From: a bacterium GBS-1
GTDB taxonomy: Bacteria > Synergistota > GBS-1
Assembly (NCBI GenBank): GCA_001443005.1
Contig: LEKQ01000009.1
Span: forward strand, 1-64,000
Length of the DNA stretch: 64,000 bases
Direction of reading: 5' to 3'
The notes under the pieces are model-generated. The model was given only the letters and a program-made list of their open reading frames with translations, did no database searches and was not told the DNA's origin. The position numbers were made by a program, and so were the translations under genes. Shown in pieces: positions 1 through 8,997 of the stretch (within the stretch, counting starts at the first letter, position 1; every line of letters starts with the position of its first letter).

Positions 1-348
1 AAGCGTTATTATGGCGGATGTGATCGCCGTAAGCGTTATGCAAGTTTCTATCGTGCGAGAAAGTCCTTCTCTATCTTTGGTGCCGAAGTAATGAGAGACC
101 ATTATACTAGTGCTCATTGAGATAGCTGTGGAAAACACAAAGAGCATGAAAAGTATCGGAAAGGTGCTTCCCGCCGCTGCGAGAGCCCTATCACCGATAT
201 ATCTTCCCACGATGATGGAGTCAACGGTGTTATAAAGCTGGTGGGCCAAGTTTCCGATGAGCATGAGAATTGAGAATTCAACTATACTCTTCCAAGGCTT
301 TCCCACCGTCATATCTCTGGGTGCGAAAATCTGGGACATCTTAGCCAT
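1..348 (-). CDS. MATE family efflux transporter, N-terminal part (runs off window)
   Basis: A multidrug and toxin extrusion family exporter that would use a sodium or proton gradient to expel small molecules across the inner membrane. Only the first 116 codons are inside the window; the frame is open to base 1. The N-terminus has the family pattern GKPWKSIVEFSILMLIGN, then LYNTVDSIIVGRYIGD, a very typical MATE first-helix region. The ATG at 348-346 follows GGAAAGGA. It is divergent from the symporter at 634, and a direct repeat lies about 60 bases upstream of its start. Family assignment is firm; substrate cannot be told. Confidence 0.9.
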   Translation of the reverse strand, partial: MAKMSQIFAPRDMTVGKPWKSIVEFSILMLIGNLAHQLYNTVDSIIVGRYIGDRALAAAGSTFPILFMLFVFSTAISMSTSIMVSHYFGTKDREGLSRTIETCITLTAITSAIITL

Positions 349-408
349 ATTTCCTTTCCATCTCCCTCCCTAAAAGCTTTCCCAATGAGTGCCCTTTAGA
401 TCCAAGGT

Positions 409-427
409 GTTTACTAATAGTTTACTA
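409..427. promoter_or_regulatory. Direct repeat, candidate operator upstream of the MATE gene
   Basis: GTTTACTA occurs at 409-416 and again at 420-427, an 11-base period that would place both copies on the same DNA face. It lies in the divergent region between the MATE and symporter genes. No regulator gene is adjacent, so the operator role is inference only. Confidence 0.3.
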
Positions 428-493
428 CCATCTCCTTTAAGTTTGTACCTTTTCCCCTACTTTATATTGCTCTTTATCTTGCGAAGAAAGCGC

Positions 494-522
494 TTGACAG
501 GTTGTTTTATAAAATGTACCAT
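494..522 (+). promoter_or_regulatory. Sigma-70-type promoter for the symporter gene
   Basis: TTGACA at 494-499, 17-base spacer, TACCAT at 517-522 (4 of 6 to TATAAT). Transcription would start near 529 and leave a leader of about 105 bases before the symporter start at 634. Confidence 0.55.
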
Positions 523-633
523 GTTTTAGTAGATATCAGAATAAAGGAGGTGATGTATTAAGCTTGCTTTGTAGCAACATAACCGTCTAAGTTTAATTTG
601 TGGCTGATTCTTATCTTTAGGAGGTGAGCTTTC

Positions 634-2361
634 ATGCAGCCTAGGATGGTGCCTTTGGGGTGGGAGATGTTGGTGATAGTGGTTTTATCTATGGCGGTGA
701 TGGTCTGGATAGGTTGGATATCCTATAAGAAGAGGCTTGGGGTTACGATAAGCGACTTCTTTGCAGCTAGTAAAACTTTGGGGTATCTTGTTTTGGCCTT
801 GGCTCTGTTTGCTGATGCCTATAGCGGTAACTCCTTCGTCGGATATGCTGCTAATACCTATAGAGCTGGGGCTTGGTTTTTGGTTTATCCTCAGTTTATG
901 GTCGCTGGGCTTATAGGTGCCCTTATAATAGCTCCTCCTTTGATAAACTTGGGGAAGCGGTGGGGATATGTCTCTCCCTTTGATTACATAGAGCATCGTT
1001 TTGATTCAAAGCTCGTGGTCTTTTTAGCGTTGATTTTCATGATTTGGGGTACCTTCGTTCAATTCGCTGAGCAGTTCTTCGCTATGGGATATCTTGGAGA
1101 AGTTGCTTCTGGAGGAGTTGTTCCCTATCAGGTGGTTGTGGTGCTCTTCGCTTTGGTTATCCTAAGCTACGTTTGGTTAGGAGGTTTTAGGGGGACGGCA
1201 CTAACCGCCGCGGTTCAGGGCGCATTGATGCTCTTTTCTCTCATGATGATGCTCGTTTTGATAAACATAATGGGCGGTTTTAGCAAGAGCATAGATGTGG
1301 TCTGGCAAGCTGCCAATAAGAAGCTTCTGCTTCCATCTTCTACCACCATGATTACATGGTATAGCACCGTTATATTGATACTCTTAGGCTTACCCACCTA
1401 CGCTCACGTTTTGCAGTTCTACATGGGAGTCAAGGATATAGATAATCTAAAGAAGACCTTTAGACTTAAGGCTCCTTTCTTCGTCTTTGCTGCTCTTACC
1501 CTTTGGATGGTTGGTATGTTTGGAAGCGGCATTTTCCCCAATCTTCCCAAGGGAGCGACAGACAAGCTGGTTCCTTACCTCATGGGTGCGGTTACGCTCT
1601 CCCATCCGGCCGGTAGAACGATAGCATCCTTCATGGGGCTTGGTGTAATAATGGCTACCCTTTCTACGGCTGGCGCTGCGATAATGGTTCTATCCATGAT
1701 ACTATCTAAGGAGCTTTATAAGAGGTTTATAAATCCGCAGGCTACTGATGAGCAGGTTATAAGGGCAAGTAGATATTCGCTCATTTTATTAATAGTTCTT
1801 GCTCTCTTGATGACATTCAGACCTACCTTAACGATATGGCGCTGGACAGAGATAAAGTTTGAGATACTCCTCCAAGCTACTCCAGCTTTGATATTGGGGC
1901 TTTACTCCGCTAGGATTAAAAGGGTTCCAATAATGGTTGGGATGGTCCTGGGTGGGGTTTTGGCCGTAGCCTTGACGCTTACCGGTCACTCTAAGGTTTG
2001 GGGCATCCACGCTGGTATAATAGGATTTCTCGTTAACACCGCCGTAGTTCTCCTGGGGAGCTACGCCTCGGGTGAGAGTGATGAAACGAGAAGAGCTAAG
2101 GATATATTGAAGTACGCTGACAGGGAGATAACGAGTGATGGTAAGGAAGTAGAGTATATCCTTCCAGCCTATAGTAAGCCCTTCTGGGCAGGGCTCATAG
2201 TGGTCTTGCTTCTTTTAGTTCCTTGGTACGCTCCTCAGTCCTGGAACGCTCGCTCCGCTTTTGGACTTCCAATTTGGACTTGGGTAACTATATTTGCCCT
2301 AGCTCTGGAAACGCTCTTCGTCATATTTGGAACCTATACTTGGCGTAAGAAGGTGGGTTAA
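634..2361 (+). CDS. Sodium:solute symporter family protein (SSS, large)
   Basis: Membrane carrier of the sodium:solute symporter superfamily, predicted to import an organic solute with sodium. The 575-residue protein is almost entirely hydrophobic helices. Typical features are the FFAASKTLG segment after the first helix, then FADAYSGNSFVGY, and SPFDYIEHRF near residue 115. The ATG at 634 has an excellent SD (AGGAGGTGAGC at 621-631). It is followed by a small candidate ORF (2443-2535) and a strong terminator (2567-2604), so the transcription unit is probably just these two. The substrate cannot be read from sequence; a second SSS protein of a different subgroup lies at 8998-10380. Confidence 0.85.
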   Translation: MQPRMVPLGWEMLVIVVLSMAVMVWIGWISYKKRLGVTISDFFAASKTLGYLVLALALFADAYSGNSFVGYAANTYRAGAWFLVYPQFMVAGLIGALIIAPPLINLGKRWGYVSPFDYIEHRFDSKLVVFLALIFMIWGTFVQFAEQFFAMGYLGEVASGGVVPYQVVVVLFALVILSYVWLGGFRGTALTAAVQGALMLFSLMMMLVLINIMGGFSKSIDVVWQAANKKLLLPSSTTMITWYSTVILILLGLPTYAHVLQFYMGVKDIDNLKKTFRLKAPFFVFAALTLWMVGMFGSGIFPNLPKGATDKLVPYLMGAVTLSHPAGRTIASFMGLGVIMATLSTAGAAIMVLSMILSKELYKRFINPQATDEQVIRASRYSLILLIVLALLMTFRPTLTIWRWTEIKFEILLQATPALILGLYSARIKRVPIMVGMVLGGVLAVALTLTGHSKVWGIHAGIIGFLVNTAVVLLGSYASGESDETRRAKDILKYADREITSDGKEVEYILPAYSKPFWAGLIVVLLLLVPWYAPQSWNARSAFGLPIWTWVTIFALALETLFVIFGTYTWRKKVG

Positions 2362-2377
2362 GAAAGGTTTTAGGAGG

Positions 2378-2432
2378 CCGGAGACGCGATATATAATAAG
2401 GAAAACACCTGCCATCGCGTCTTTAACACCGG
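2378..2432 (+). other. RNA hairpin between symporter and small ORF
   Basis: AGACGCGAT (2382-2390) is perfectly complementary to ATCGCGTCT (2414-2422), a 9-bp stem with a 23-base loop. Flanking CCGG blocks at 2378-2381 and 2429-2432 could extend it across a small bulge. No T-run follows, so it is not a terminator. It sits just before a strong GAGGAGG at 2434-2440 and may control translation of the small ORF or protect the 3' end of the symporter message. Confidence 0.4.
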
Positions 2433-2442
2433 AGAGGAGGAT

Positions 2443-2535
2443 GTGAGGCTTCTTGTTGTGGCGGGGATAATGTTCGTGGGACTGCTCCCCCAGTGGCCTA
2501 CTTCGTGCCCTTATGAGATCTTCGAGGAGGATTAA
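2443..2535 (+). CDS. Candidate 30-residue hydrophobic small protein downstream of the symporter
   Basis: GTG at 2443 opens a 30-codon frame ending TAA at 2533-2535. The product starts MRLLVVAGIMFVGLLPQW, one possible short membrane segment, then a polar acidic end (EIFEED). It lies between the symporter and its terminator, so it would be co-transcribed. The SD (GAGGAGG, 2434-2440) is only 2 bases from the GTG, which is tight; an internal ATG at 2470 is the alternative. Small accessory proteins are encoded next to some SSS carriers, which makes this plausible, but I do not recognise the sequence itself. Confidence 0.35.
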   Translation: MRLLVVAGIMFVGLLPQWPTSCPYEIFEED

Positions 2536-2566
2536 AGATCTATAGTTTCCTTGCTTTAAGGTTCTG

Positions 2567-2604
2567 GCATCCTCCCGGAAGAGTCTCCCGGGAGGATGCT
2601 TTTT
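2567..2604 (+). terminator. Rho-independent terminator of the symporter unit
   Basis: GCATCCTCCCGG (2567-2578) pairs with CCGGGAGGATGC (2588-2599), a 12-bp GC-rich stem, followed by TTTTTG. Confidence 0.9.
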
Positions 2605-2663
2605 GATACGGCCTTTATGTGATATACTTATTTAAAAGGTTTACATTTTGGAGGAGATATAAG

Positions 2664-2975
2664 ATGAGAGAGCTTAGTGAGCTTGAGAGAAAGGTTCTTG
2701 ATGAGCTTAAGAAGGTAAAGGATCCTGAGACGGGAAGCGACATAGTCTCATTGGGATTGGTTTACGGTCTAACAGTTAAGGAGAGCTACGCTGAGGTTTG
2801 GGTTGAGTTCTCCAAGAGGCTTAGCGTGTGTCCCTTCTGCAAGGCTTTGGGATGGCTTTTGATAAGGAGGATATCAAGGGATATAATAAATAGGTTAAGG
2901 CAAGCGGGTTTTAGCGTGGTTAAGGTCGTGGACTCCCTTAATCCCAGCATCGAATATGGGGAGGAGGAAGAGTAG
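2664..2975 (+). CDS. MIP18/DUF59 family metal-sulfur cluster assembly factor
   Basis: Small cytoplasmic protein of the DUF59 (MIP18, SufT/PaaD-like) family, members of which help assemble or deliver iron-sulfur clusters. The signature DPETGSDIVSLGLVYGL is clear near the N-terminus, and a CPFCK motif lies mid-protein where many relatives have a single conserved Cys. I start it at ATG 2664 because GGAGGAG sits 8 bases upstream; an in-frame ATG at 2619 would add 15 unrelated residues and has no SD. Length is then 103 residues, normal for the family. The next gene, an Fe-S protein, starts immediately after its stop, so the two are probably translated together. Confidence 0.85.
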   Translation: MRELSELERKVLDELKKVKDPETGSDIVSLGLVYGLTVKESYAEVWVEFSKRLSVCPFCKALGWLLIRRISRDIINRLRQAGFSVVKVVDSLNPSIEYGEEEE

Positions 2976-4082
2976 ATGTCACCATCTAAGGTTTACTTCA
3001 TGGACTTGAGGGCATCGTCAGAAGAGAACCTTTTAAAGAAGTTTAATCGCCTGCTTAAAACTGCTCACCTTGTCAATCTACCGATTTCCGGTAGGACGGT
3101 GGCGATAAAGCTACACTTCGGTGAATTTGGGAACCTGGCCTATATAAGGCACAACTATGTGGCTGAGCTCGTCAGGCTGCTTAAGGAGATGGGAGGTAAG
3201 CCCTTCTTAACCGATACTAACACCCTCTATAAGGGAAGTAGATCCAACGCCATAGATCACCTTGAGACCGCCTTTAAAAACGGCTTTAATCCTATCACTG
3301 TTGGGTGCAACGTGATAATAGCCGATGGATTATGGGGGTTTGATCATAGGAAGATAGAGATAAACTTAAAGCACTTTTCCCATGCCCTTATAGCCTCGGC
3401 TGTAGCTGAGGCCGATGTCTTGATATCGATGAATCACTTTAAGGGGCATGAGCTCACCGGGTTTGGTGGAGCGATAAAGAACGTAGGTATGGGGTGTGCC
3501 TCTCGTGAGGGGAAAATTAAGATGCACACTGTCTCAAAGCCCAAGGTGAATGAGGATAAATGCATCTCCTGCGGTGAGTGCGTTAGGAGCTGCAACTACG
3601 GTGCCATTAAGTTCGGAGTTAACGAAAAGGCTAAAATAAACTACGACCTGTGCGTCGGGTGTGGGCAGTGCATAGTGGTCTGCCCATCCGAAGCTATAGA
3701 TATAGATTGGGATATGAGCGTTGAGGCCTGTGAGCGGATAGTGGAGTATGCCTATGCGGCTTTAAAGGGTAAGCCTGCTTTTCACTTAAACTTCATAACT
3801 GATGTTTCTCCCTTCTGCGATTGCTGGAGCTACAACGATGCTCCCATAGTTCCCAATATAGGGATACTTGCGTCCTTCGACCCCGTGGCCATAGATAGGG
3901 CTTCTGCTGACTTAGTGAATCAGGCTTCGGTTAACCCCTTTGGTCCCCTGGCTGAAAGGAATCCATCTCCCGGGGAGGATAAGTTCACGCTCATTCACCC
4001 TAAGACCAGTTGGAAGGCCATGCTCGATTACGCCGAAAAGATAGGTTTGGGAAGCCAAAGCTACGAGCTCGTTAAGATATGA
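2976..4082 (+). CDS. DUF362 domain protein with two 4Fe-4S ferredoxin motifs
   Basis: A 368-residue protein made of a DUF362 domain interrupted by a bacterial ferredoxin insert. The two cluster motifs are [11 protein letters not shown] (about 196-206) and [11 protein letters not shown] (about 226-236), each with a following Pro or equivalent region. DUF362 pieces include the [18 protein letters not shown] stretch before the clusters. Its biochemical role is unknown; proteins of this type are common in anaerobes and are presumed to carry electrons. It directly follows the DUF59 gene, which could serve its cluster loading. The last 11 bases overlap the end of the convergent chemoreceptor gene. 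Confidence 0.85.
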   Translation: MSPSKVYFMDLRASSEENLLKKFNRLLKTAHLVNLPISGRTVAIKLHFGEFGNLAYIRHNYVAELVRLLKEMGGKPFLTDTNTLYKGSRSNAIDHLETAFKNGFNPITVGCNVIIADGLWGFDHRKIEINLKHFSHALIASAVAEADVLISMNHFKGHELTGFGGAIKNVGMGCASREGKIKMHTVSKPKVNEDKCISCGECVRSCNYGAIKFGVNEKAKINYDLCVGCGQCIVVCPSEAIDIDWDMSVEACERIVEYAYAALKGKPAFHLNFITDVSPFCDCWSYNDAPIVPNIGILASFDPVAIDRASADLVNQASVNPFGPLAERNPSPGEDKFTLIHPKTSWKAMLDYAEKIGLGSQSYELVKI

Positions 4083-5772
4083 GCTTTTTGACCTTCCTTA
4101 TTATATCGTAGCGTTCATCCTTCGCTTCTATGAATCCTTGTATACCCTTCGGTTGCTTGAAGGATAGCAAAGCCTCCTTAAACCTCTCTATGAAGTCGTA
4201 AGGGAGGCTCTTAAGTAGGACTATGGCGTCTTTAGGTATATCCTTCACGGTGTTAAGTATAACTATGTCGCTTAAGTCTACCCCTTGGGAGACCATCTTC
4301 TCCACGGCTTCGTTATAGGTTGCTCCTGCATCGACCTCTCCTGAGAGAACCGCCCTTATCACGTTTTCATGGTTTCCCAAGAACAAAACCTCCTTGAAGT
4401 CTTTGTCAGGGTTAATTCCCTCTTGAAGCAGGGAGTATTTGGCGAAGAGGTATCCTGATGCGCTCTTTGGATCTACGAAGCCGAAGCGCTTTCCTTTAAG
4501 ATCCTTTAGGCTCCTTATGTTGGTCTTTTTCGAGGTTATTATATATCCGTCATAGCTCGCTCTTCCGTTAACTATTGGGGTTGCTATGGGGGTGATGTTA
4601 TCCAGTGTCTCCTTAGCAGAAACATAGGCGAAGGGAGAAAACCAGCCTCCATCCACTATCTCCTCCTTAAGGGCCTGTATCAGGGCGTCGTAGCTGTGAA
4701 CTATTACCATTCTCGGTTTGTAGCCTACCTTCTCGCAGGCCTGCTTTATTATCGGATAATACATCTCTCTTATGGTTTTCGGATTCATGAATGGATTGAC
4801 GCCAAAGAGGATCTCTTTCTCAGACTTTAAGCTTGATGCCTCCCTTTGTATATCATATAGAATTTGATTTAATGAGGATATCATCTTTAGGACTTCCTGA
4901 TTCTTCTCCTCCTGAGTCTTTACCACCTTTCCTATGCTCTTGGAGAGGTCGCTTGTCTCTCTTGAGGCCTCGAAGATCTCTCTCGATGAATCGTTGACGT
5001 TATCCGTTACTTTGAGCATCTCCTCAGAGAGGTTATAGAGGGTATCGGTCACCTCAAACACGCTTTCGAAGCTCGATGTGGTTGTGGAGATGAAGCCCAT
5101 AAACTCCTCGAAGGAGCCCTTTAACTTAGCAAACTCCTCGAAGGATTTACTGGTGATCTCAAAGGACTCCTTTATCGTACTTACTATCCCCTTTATCGTC
5201 TTCTCTATCTCCGCGTTGGCATCTCTCGTCCTTTCAGATAGCTTCCTTATCTCCTGAGATACAACTGCGAACCCCTTTCCCTTCTCCCCTGCTTTGACGG
5301 CCTCTATGGAGGCGTTTAGCGAAAGAAGGTTTATCTGCTTGGCAAACAGGTTCAGTGTTTTAGCTATTTCCGAAACCGATCCAGACTGCTTTATCAAGTT
5401 TTCGTTTATTTCTAAGACTTTCTTGAATATCTTCTCTTGCTCCTGTAGGGAGCTTCGCGCTGAAGATATGGAGGCGCTTAAGCTCTCACACGTTTTCTCA
5501 AGAGCTTTCGTAATATCTTTAGCTTTGTATATCTGTTCCTTTAACTTGTCTGATATCTCTACGAGTTTCTTTGAAGTTTCAACTATGGATGATGCGCTTT
5601 CAAAGCTTTTCATGCTTGTTTCCTCTACCTTTAAGAAGCTCTGCGTTATATCCTCAAAGACCTTTATGTTCTCACCTAACAGCCACGTGAGCTGAAAGAC
5701 CTCGAAGAACATGTTTTCGATAGTCTCAAGCAGCTTAGATGCGTTTTCTACCTTCACCCTCTTTCTCTCCAA
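4072..5772 (-). CDS. Soluble methyl-accepting chemotaxis protein fused to a PhnD-like substrate-binding domain
   Basis: Residues 1 to about 310 form a chemoreceptor signalling domain; its tip ([20 protein letters not shown], then [16 protein letters not shown]) would bind CheA/CheW. No signal peptide or membrane helix is visible, so it should be cytoplasmic. From about residue 319 (EILFGVNPF) to 540 it resembles the phosphate/phosphonate ABC binding protein PhnD ([54 protein letters not shown]). That domain normally sits outside the membrane, so here it would sample an internal ligand. Start is TTG 5772 behind GGGGGGTGAG. No che genes are adjacent. Confidence 0.85.
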   Translation of the reverse strand: MERKRVKVENASKLLETIENMFFEVFQLTWLLGENIKVFEDITQSFLKVEETSMKSFESASSIVETSKKLVEISDKLKEQIYKAKDITKALEKTCESLSASISSARSSLQEQEKIFKKVLEINENLIKQSGSVSEIAKTLNLFAKQINLLSLNASIEAVKAGEKGKGFAVVSQEIRKLSERTRDANAEIEKTIKGIVSTIKESFEITSKSFEEFAKLKGSFEEFMGFISTTTSSFESVFEVTDTLYNLSEEMLKVTDNVNDSSREIFEASRETSDLSKSIGKVVKTQEEKNQEVLKMISSLNQILYDIQREASSLKSEKEILFGVNPFMNPKTIREMYYPIIKQACEKVGYKPRMVIVHSYDALIQALKEEIVDGGWFSPFAYVSAKETLDNITPIATPIVNGRASYDGYIITSKKTNIRSLKDLKGKRFGFVDPKSASGYLFAKYSLLQEGINPDKDFKEVLFLGNHENVIRAVLSGEVDAGATYNEAVEKMVSQGVDLSDIVILNTVKDIPKDAIVLLKSLPYDFIERFKEALLSFKQPKGIQGFIEAKDERYDIIRKVKKLIS

Positions 5773-5798
5773 GGCTTCTCACCCCCCTCTTAAAGATA

Positions 5799-5831
5799 GA
5801 AAGCCAGGCACACCCAGCGTGTCTGGCTTTC
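5799..5831 (-). promoter_or_regulatory. Leader hairpin just upstream of the MCP-PhnD ribosome binding site
   Basis: GAAAGCCAG (5799-5807) pairs with CTGGCTTTC (5823-5831), extended by ACAC/GTGT across a 2-base bulge. On the minus strand it is followed by TATCTTT and then the SD. It could act as an attenuator or mRNA stabiliser; no known riboswitch motif was recognised. Confidence 0.4.
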
Positions 5832-5915
5832 CCTTAAGCTCCGCCTTATATAGGTCTCGTATACAGATTAGCAAAGTGCCAGGAAGTAGTCAAGAGACGT
5901 TATATTCCTTTGACG

Positions 5916-5944
5916 CAAGTTAAAAATTGAGCTTAGACTATAAT
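5916..5944 (+). promoter_or_regulatory. Probable promoter of the AOR operon (perfect -10, weak -35)
   Basis: TATAAT at 5939-5944. The hexamer 17 bases before it (CAAGTT) is poor; a better TTGACG at 5910 would need a 23-base spacer. The -10 and its position before the AOR start at 6016 support it. Confidence 0.35.
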
Positions 5945-6015
5945 TGACGAAACTCTATATTGAATGTTAAACTAAGCTTGAATGTTAGTTGAATCTTTAA
6001 GGGAGGTGAGCTATT

Positions 6016-7860
6016 TTGGTTCCTCGGAGCTTTCCAGGGAAGGTTCTCCATGTGGATCTCTCGAAAAGAAGCTTCTGGGAGGAGGAGACTCCTGAGGCAT
6101 GGTATGAGAGCTACGTTGGTGGTGAGGGCTTTGGAGCCAGGTATCTTTACGATAACCTTAAGCCTCATATAGATCCCCTATCTGAAGATAATAAGCTCCT
6201 CTTTATAACCGGGCCCTTAACCGATACGCCCGCTCCGACCTCAGGAAGGACCGTTGTCATGTTTAAGTCTCCCTTGACCGGGACGATATTCGCTTCGAAC
6301 GTCGGTGGAGCCTTTGCCCCCCAGATCAAAAGGTGCGGCTACGATATGATAGTTATTCATGGTAAGGCGGAAAGACCTACCTATCTTTATATATCTGATG
6401 GCAAGGTGGATTTCCTCGATGCTAGCGATCTTATGGGGCTTTCGCCACGGAGGACTCAGGAGGAGATAAGGAGGAAGCACGGTGATAACGGTATCCAGGT
6501 GGCTGCGATAGGTGAAGCGGGGGAGAATCTCGTGAGGTTCTCCGCTATCATCGTTGATGGGCATAGGGCTGCTGGTCGTGGCGGTGGAGGGGCGGTGATG
6601 GGATCTAAGAATCTAAAGGCGATCGCCATCCGTGGCTCTCGCTTCAAGACGGAGCTCTCTGAGCCCGCGAGCTTCAAGGAGACCGTTAAAAAGGCTATGA
6701 GCGAGATATTCGAGGAGCCCTTCGTTAGGGATGAGCTCAGCAAGTTCGGGACCCCATCCTTCTTCGACGCCATGAACCTCACGGGCTTGGTCCCATTCTA
6801 TAACTGGAAGAGGAGTAAGCTACCGGAGTTCAACGATTACCTAGGGTATAAGGTCTATCATGATAAGCTTAAGGTTAAGTCCTATGCCTGCTTTAACTGT
6901 CCGATCGCTTGCGGAAGGCATACGGTTATACCCGAGGGGGATTACGAGGTTTTGGAAAGCGGAGGCCCTGAGTACGAAGCTTTAGCGGCCTTGGGAGCCA
7001 AGACTGGCGTTAAGGATATCTACGATGTTGCCGCTGCAAGCCATTTGGTTAACGAGCTTGGCCTCGATGTCATATCCACCGGTCAGGTTATAGCTACCGC
7101 TATGGAGTGGTATGAGAGGGGTATAGTTGATAAGGAGAGGGCCGATGGTCTTGAGCTTGTCTGGGGAAACGGTAAGGCAGTCGTTGAGCTCGTTAAGAGG
7201 ATAGGAAAAAGGGAGGGAGAGTTCGCTAAGCTGCTTGGAGAGGGGTCTTTAAGGGCCGGTCAAGCTTTGGGTGGAGAGGCGCTTTACTATGTTATGCACG
7301 TTAAGGGGCTTGAGATGGCAGCGGATGAGTTAAGAACAAGCAAGGGAGAGGCTTGGTCTCACATGGTTTCTCCGAGGGGAGCAGATCACTTAAGGCCGTG
7401 GGCCTCTATAGTGGATGCCTTCGGATACCTGAGCGAGGAGCTTGGCATAACTGAGAGGCCGGATCCCTTCAAGGAGGAGTTTAAATCCTGGGTTAAGCCT
7501 CTTGAGGAGCTATCGATGGCCACCAATCTTCTGGGCGTTTGCCTCTTCACCGTCATAACCTTGGCGGTTAGGGGCGAGACGTGGACCAAGCTTTTCAATT
7601 ACGCCACTGGGTTTAACTTTTCCATGAAGGATCTGTTTAAGGTGAGTGAAAGGGTGATAAATCTCGAGAGGATGTTTAATATAAGAGAGGGCTTCAAGAG
7701 GAAGGATGACTATCTGCCCAAGAGGTTCAGTCTGGAGCCTGGGGATGGAGCGGTTGTGGATCAAGATAAACTGCTTGACATAATCTATGATATAAAGGGA
7801 TGGGATAAGGAAGGAGTCCCAACCGAAGAAAAGCTTAAGGAGTTAGGTCTGGAGTGGTGA
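6016..7860 (+). CDS. Tungsten-dependent aldehyde:ferredoxin oxidoreductase family protein
   Basis: Cytoplasmic oxidoreductase of the AOR family, expected to bind tungsten or molybdenum bis-pyranopterin and one 4Fe-4S cluster and to oxidise aldehydes to acids with reduction of ferredoxin. The start of the protein (GKVLHVDLSKRSF), YVGGEGFGARYL near residue 35 and GRGGGGAVMGSKNLKAIA near 190 are classic. Cluster ligands are C292-x2-C295-x3-C299 and a distal Cys near 509 (GVCLF), matching the spacing known from Pyrococcus AOR. At 614 residues it is full length. TTG 6016 follows GGGAGGTGAG. The radical-SAM gene starts 5 bases downstream. The exact aldehyde substrate is not determinable. Confidence 0.92.
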   Translation: MVPRSFPGKVLHVDLSKRSFWEEETPEAWYESYVGGEGFGARYLYDNLKPHIDPLSEDNKLLFITGPLTDTPAPTSGRTVVMFKSPLTGTIFASNVGGAFAPQIKRCGYDMIVIHGKAERPTYLYISDGKVDFLDASDLMGLSPRRTQEEIRRKHGDNGIQVAAIGEAGENLVRFSAIIVDGHRAAGRGGGGAVMGSKNLKAIAIRGSRFKTELSEPASFKETVKKAMSEIFEEPFVRDELSKFGTPSFFDAMNLTGLVPFYNWKRSKLPEFNDYLGYKVYHDKLKVKSYACFNCPIACGRHTVIPEGDYEVLESGGPEYEALAALGAKTGVKDIYDVAAASHLVNELGLDVISTGQVIATAMEWYERGIVDKERADGLELVWGNGKAVVELVKRIGKREGEFAKLLGEGSLRAGQALGGEALYYVMHVKGLEMAADELRTSKGEAWSHMVSPRGADHLRPWASIVDAFGYLSEELGITERPDPFKEEFKSWVKPLEELSMATNLLGVCLFTVITLAVRGETWTKLFNYATGFNFSMKDLFKVSERVINLERMFNIREGFKRKDDYLPKRFSLEPGDGAVVDQDKLLDIIYDIKGWDKEGVPTEEKLKELGLEW

Positions 7861-7864
7861 ATTT

Positions 7865-8920
7865 TTGCGAATGTTAAAGGTAGGGGATTGGATCCTTAAC
7901 CTTAAAGAGGACTCTCACCCTCGTGAATTGATGATAGAGCTGACTACCGTTTGCAACTACTCTTGCCCTCATTGTTTCAGATTCTCCGTTCCCGGGTTTA
8001 AAGCTCAGCATATGGACTTTAGCCTCTTTGAGCTAATTTTGGAATCGATGGATAGAACCAGGGTGGAGAAAGCAACCTTTTCTGGATGGGGAGAACCTAC
8101 CCTTCACCCGAGTTTCCTTAAGATAATAAAACAGGTTAAAAGCAGGGGCAAAAGAATCGTACTGAACACTAACGGTTCTTCCCTTGTTGATATAGCTGAG
8201 GATTTGGTCTTTCTTGAAGTGGATGAGGTCGTAATTAGCCTTAGATCCTTCGAAGAAGATCAGGGTATAAGGCGCCTGAGGGAGGAGAAAATAGCTAAGG
8301 GGGCTAATAAACCGGTTGTTAAGGTTCTGTTTACTGTGACGAAGGATAACTTGGCTGAGATACCGAAGGCGGCTGACTTCGTGAAGGAGTTGGGCGTGAG
8401 GGAGGTATTCTTCAGTCACTATATCCCTTATCCTGGGGGATTGGAGGATCTTCCCTTGATCGATGATGAAGATATTGTAGACATTGATACGCTTTTAGAG
8501 AGCTTCTCACCTAAGATATTGGGGGCTGGTGCGCGCTTCGCCTATCCTGAGCTTTCACCGAACTTCGCGCGGGAGTGCCCCTTCGCCGCTAATAGAGCCC
8601 TATTTATAAGGTGCGATGGAGTTATAACCCCCTGCCTTTACCTCTCGAGATCCTGGAAGACCACGATATTCAAGAGATCAAGAGATATATTGGAGTTTCC
8701 CTTGGGTAACATGGCTGAGGATGATTTAATGGATCTTTGGCGAGGAAGCTATTCGGAGATGTTTTTTAGGCTATGCTTTAACCATCTTCCATCTTGCCTT
8801 GAGTGCCCCTTTAAGGAGGGGTGCAAGTTCACGCAAAGCAGTGAAATGGATTGCTGGGGGAACTCTCCAAACTGCGCTCACTGTCCATATTTACATAAGC
8901 TCGCCCTGTGTCCGTTATAA
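7865..8920 (+). CDS. Radical SAM/SPASM protein, probable tungsten-enzyme maturase
   Basis: A 351-residue radical SAM enzyme with CNYSCPHC (C30, C34, C37) binding the catalytic cluster, a GWGEPTLHP motif that contacts SAM, and a Cys-rich C-terminal part (CPFKEGC, CWGNSPNCAHC) typical of auxiliary-cluster SPASM domains. It starts 5 bases after the AOR stop, the usual arrangement for the co-factor modifying radical SAM proteins found beside tungsten oxidoreductases, so a role in maturing AOR or its cofactor is likely. Start may be TTG 7865 or ATG 7871. A strong terminator follows at 8960. Confidence 0.85.
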   Translation: MRMLKVGDWILNLKEDSHPRELMIELTTVCNYSCPHCFRFSVPGFKAQHMDFSLFELILESMDRTRVEKATFSGWGEPTLHPSFLKIIKQVKSRGKRIVLNTNGSSLVDIAEDLVFLEVDEVVISLRSFEEDQGIRRLREEKIAKGANKPVVKVLFTVTKDNLAEIPKAADFVKELGVREVFFSHYIPYPGGLEDLPLIDDEDIVDIDTLLESFSPKILGAGARFAYPELSPNFARECPFAANRALFIRCDGVITPCLYLSRSWKTTIFKRSRDILEFPLGNMAEDDLMDLWRGSYSEMFFRLCFNHLPSCLECPFKEGCKFTQSSEMDCWGNSPNCAHCPYLHKLALCPL

Positions 8921-8959
8921 AGTTAAAAATTTTGTATAAGGGAGTGTGAATGAGCTTTT

Positions 8960-8991
8960 AAGGGGTTAGAGGATATTTCCTCTAACCCCTT
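8960..8991. terminator. Bidirectional hairpin terminator between convergent genes
   Basis: AAGGGGTTAGAGGA (8960-8973) pairs perfectly with TCCTCTAACCCCTT (8978-8991) around a TATT loop. It lies between the radical-SAM gene (+) and the symporter gene (-). T-runs are weak on both sides. Confidence 0.75.
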
Positions 8992-8997
8992 CTTCGT

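Noticed and set aside
544-561. Perfect SD (AAGGAGGTGAT) followed by ATG-TAT-TAA in the symporter leader
   Set aside because: The ATG overlaps the SD, so initiation is unlikely; a two-codon frame carries no testable coding signal. Could be a ribosome standby site, but that is speculation.
5910-5944. TTGACG and TATAAT as a paired promoter for the AOR gene
   Set aside because: The spacer would be 23 bases, too long for a normal sigma-70 promoter; only the -10 is kept.
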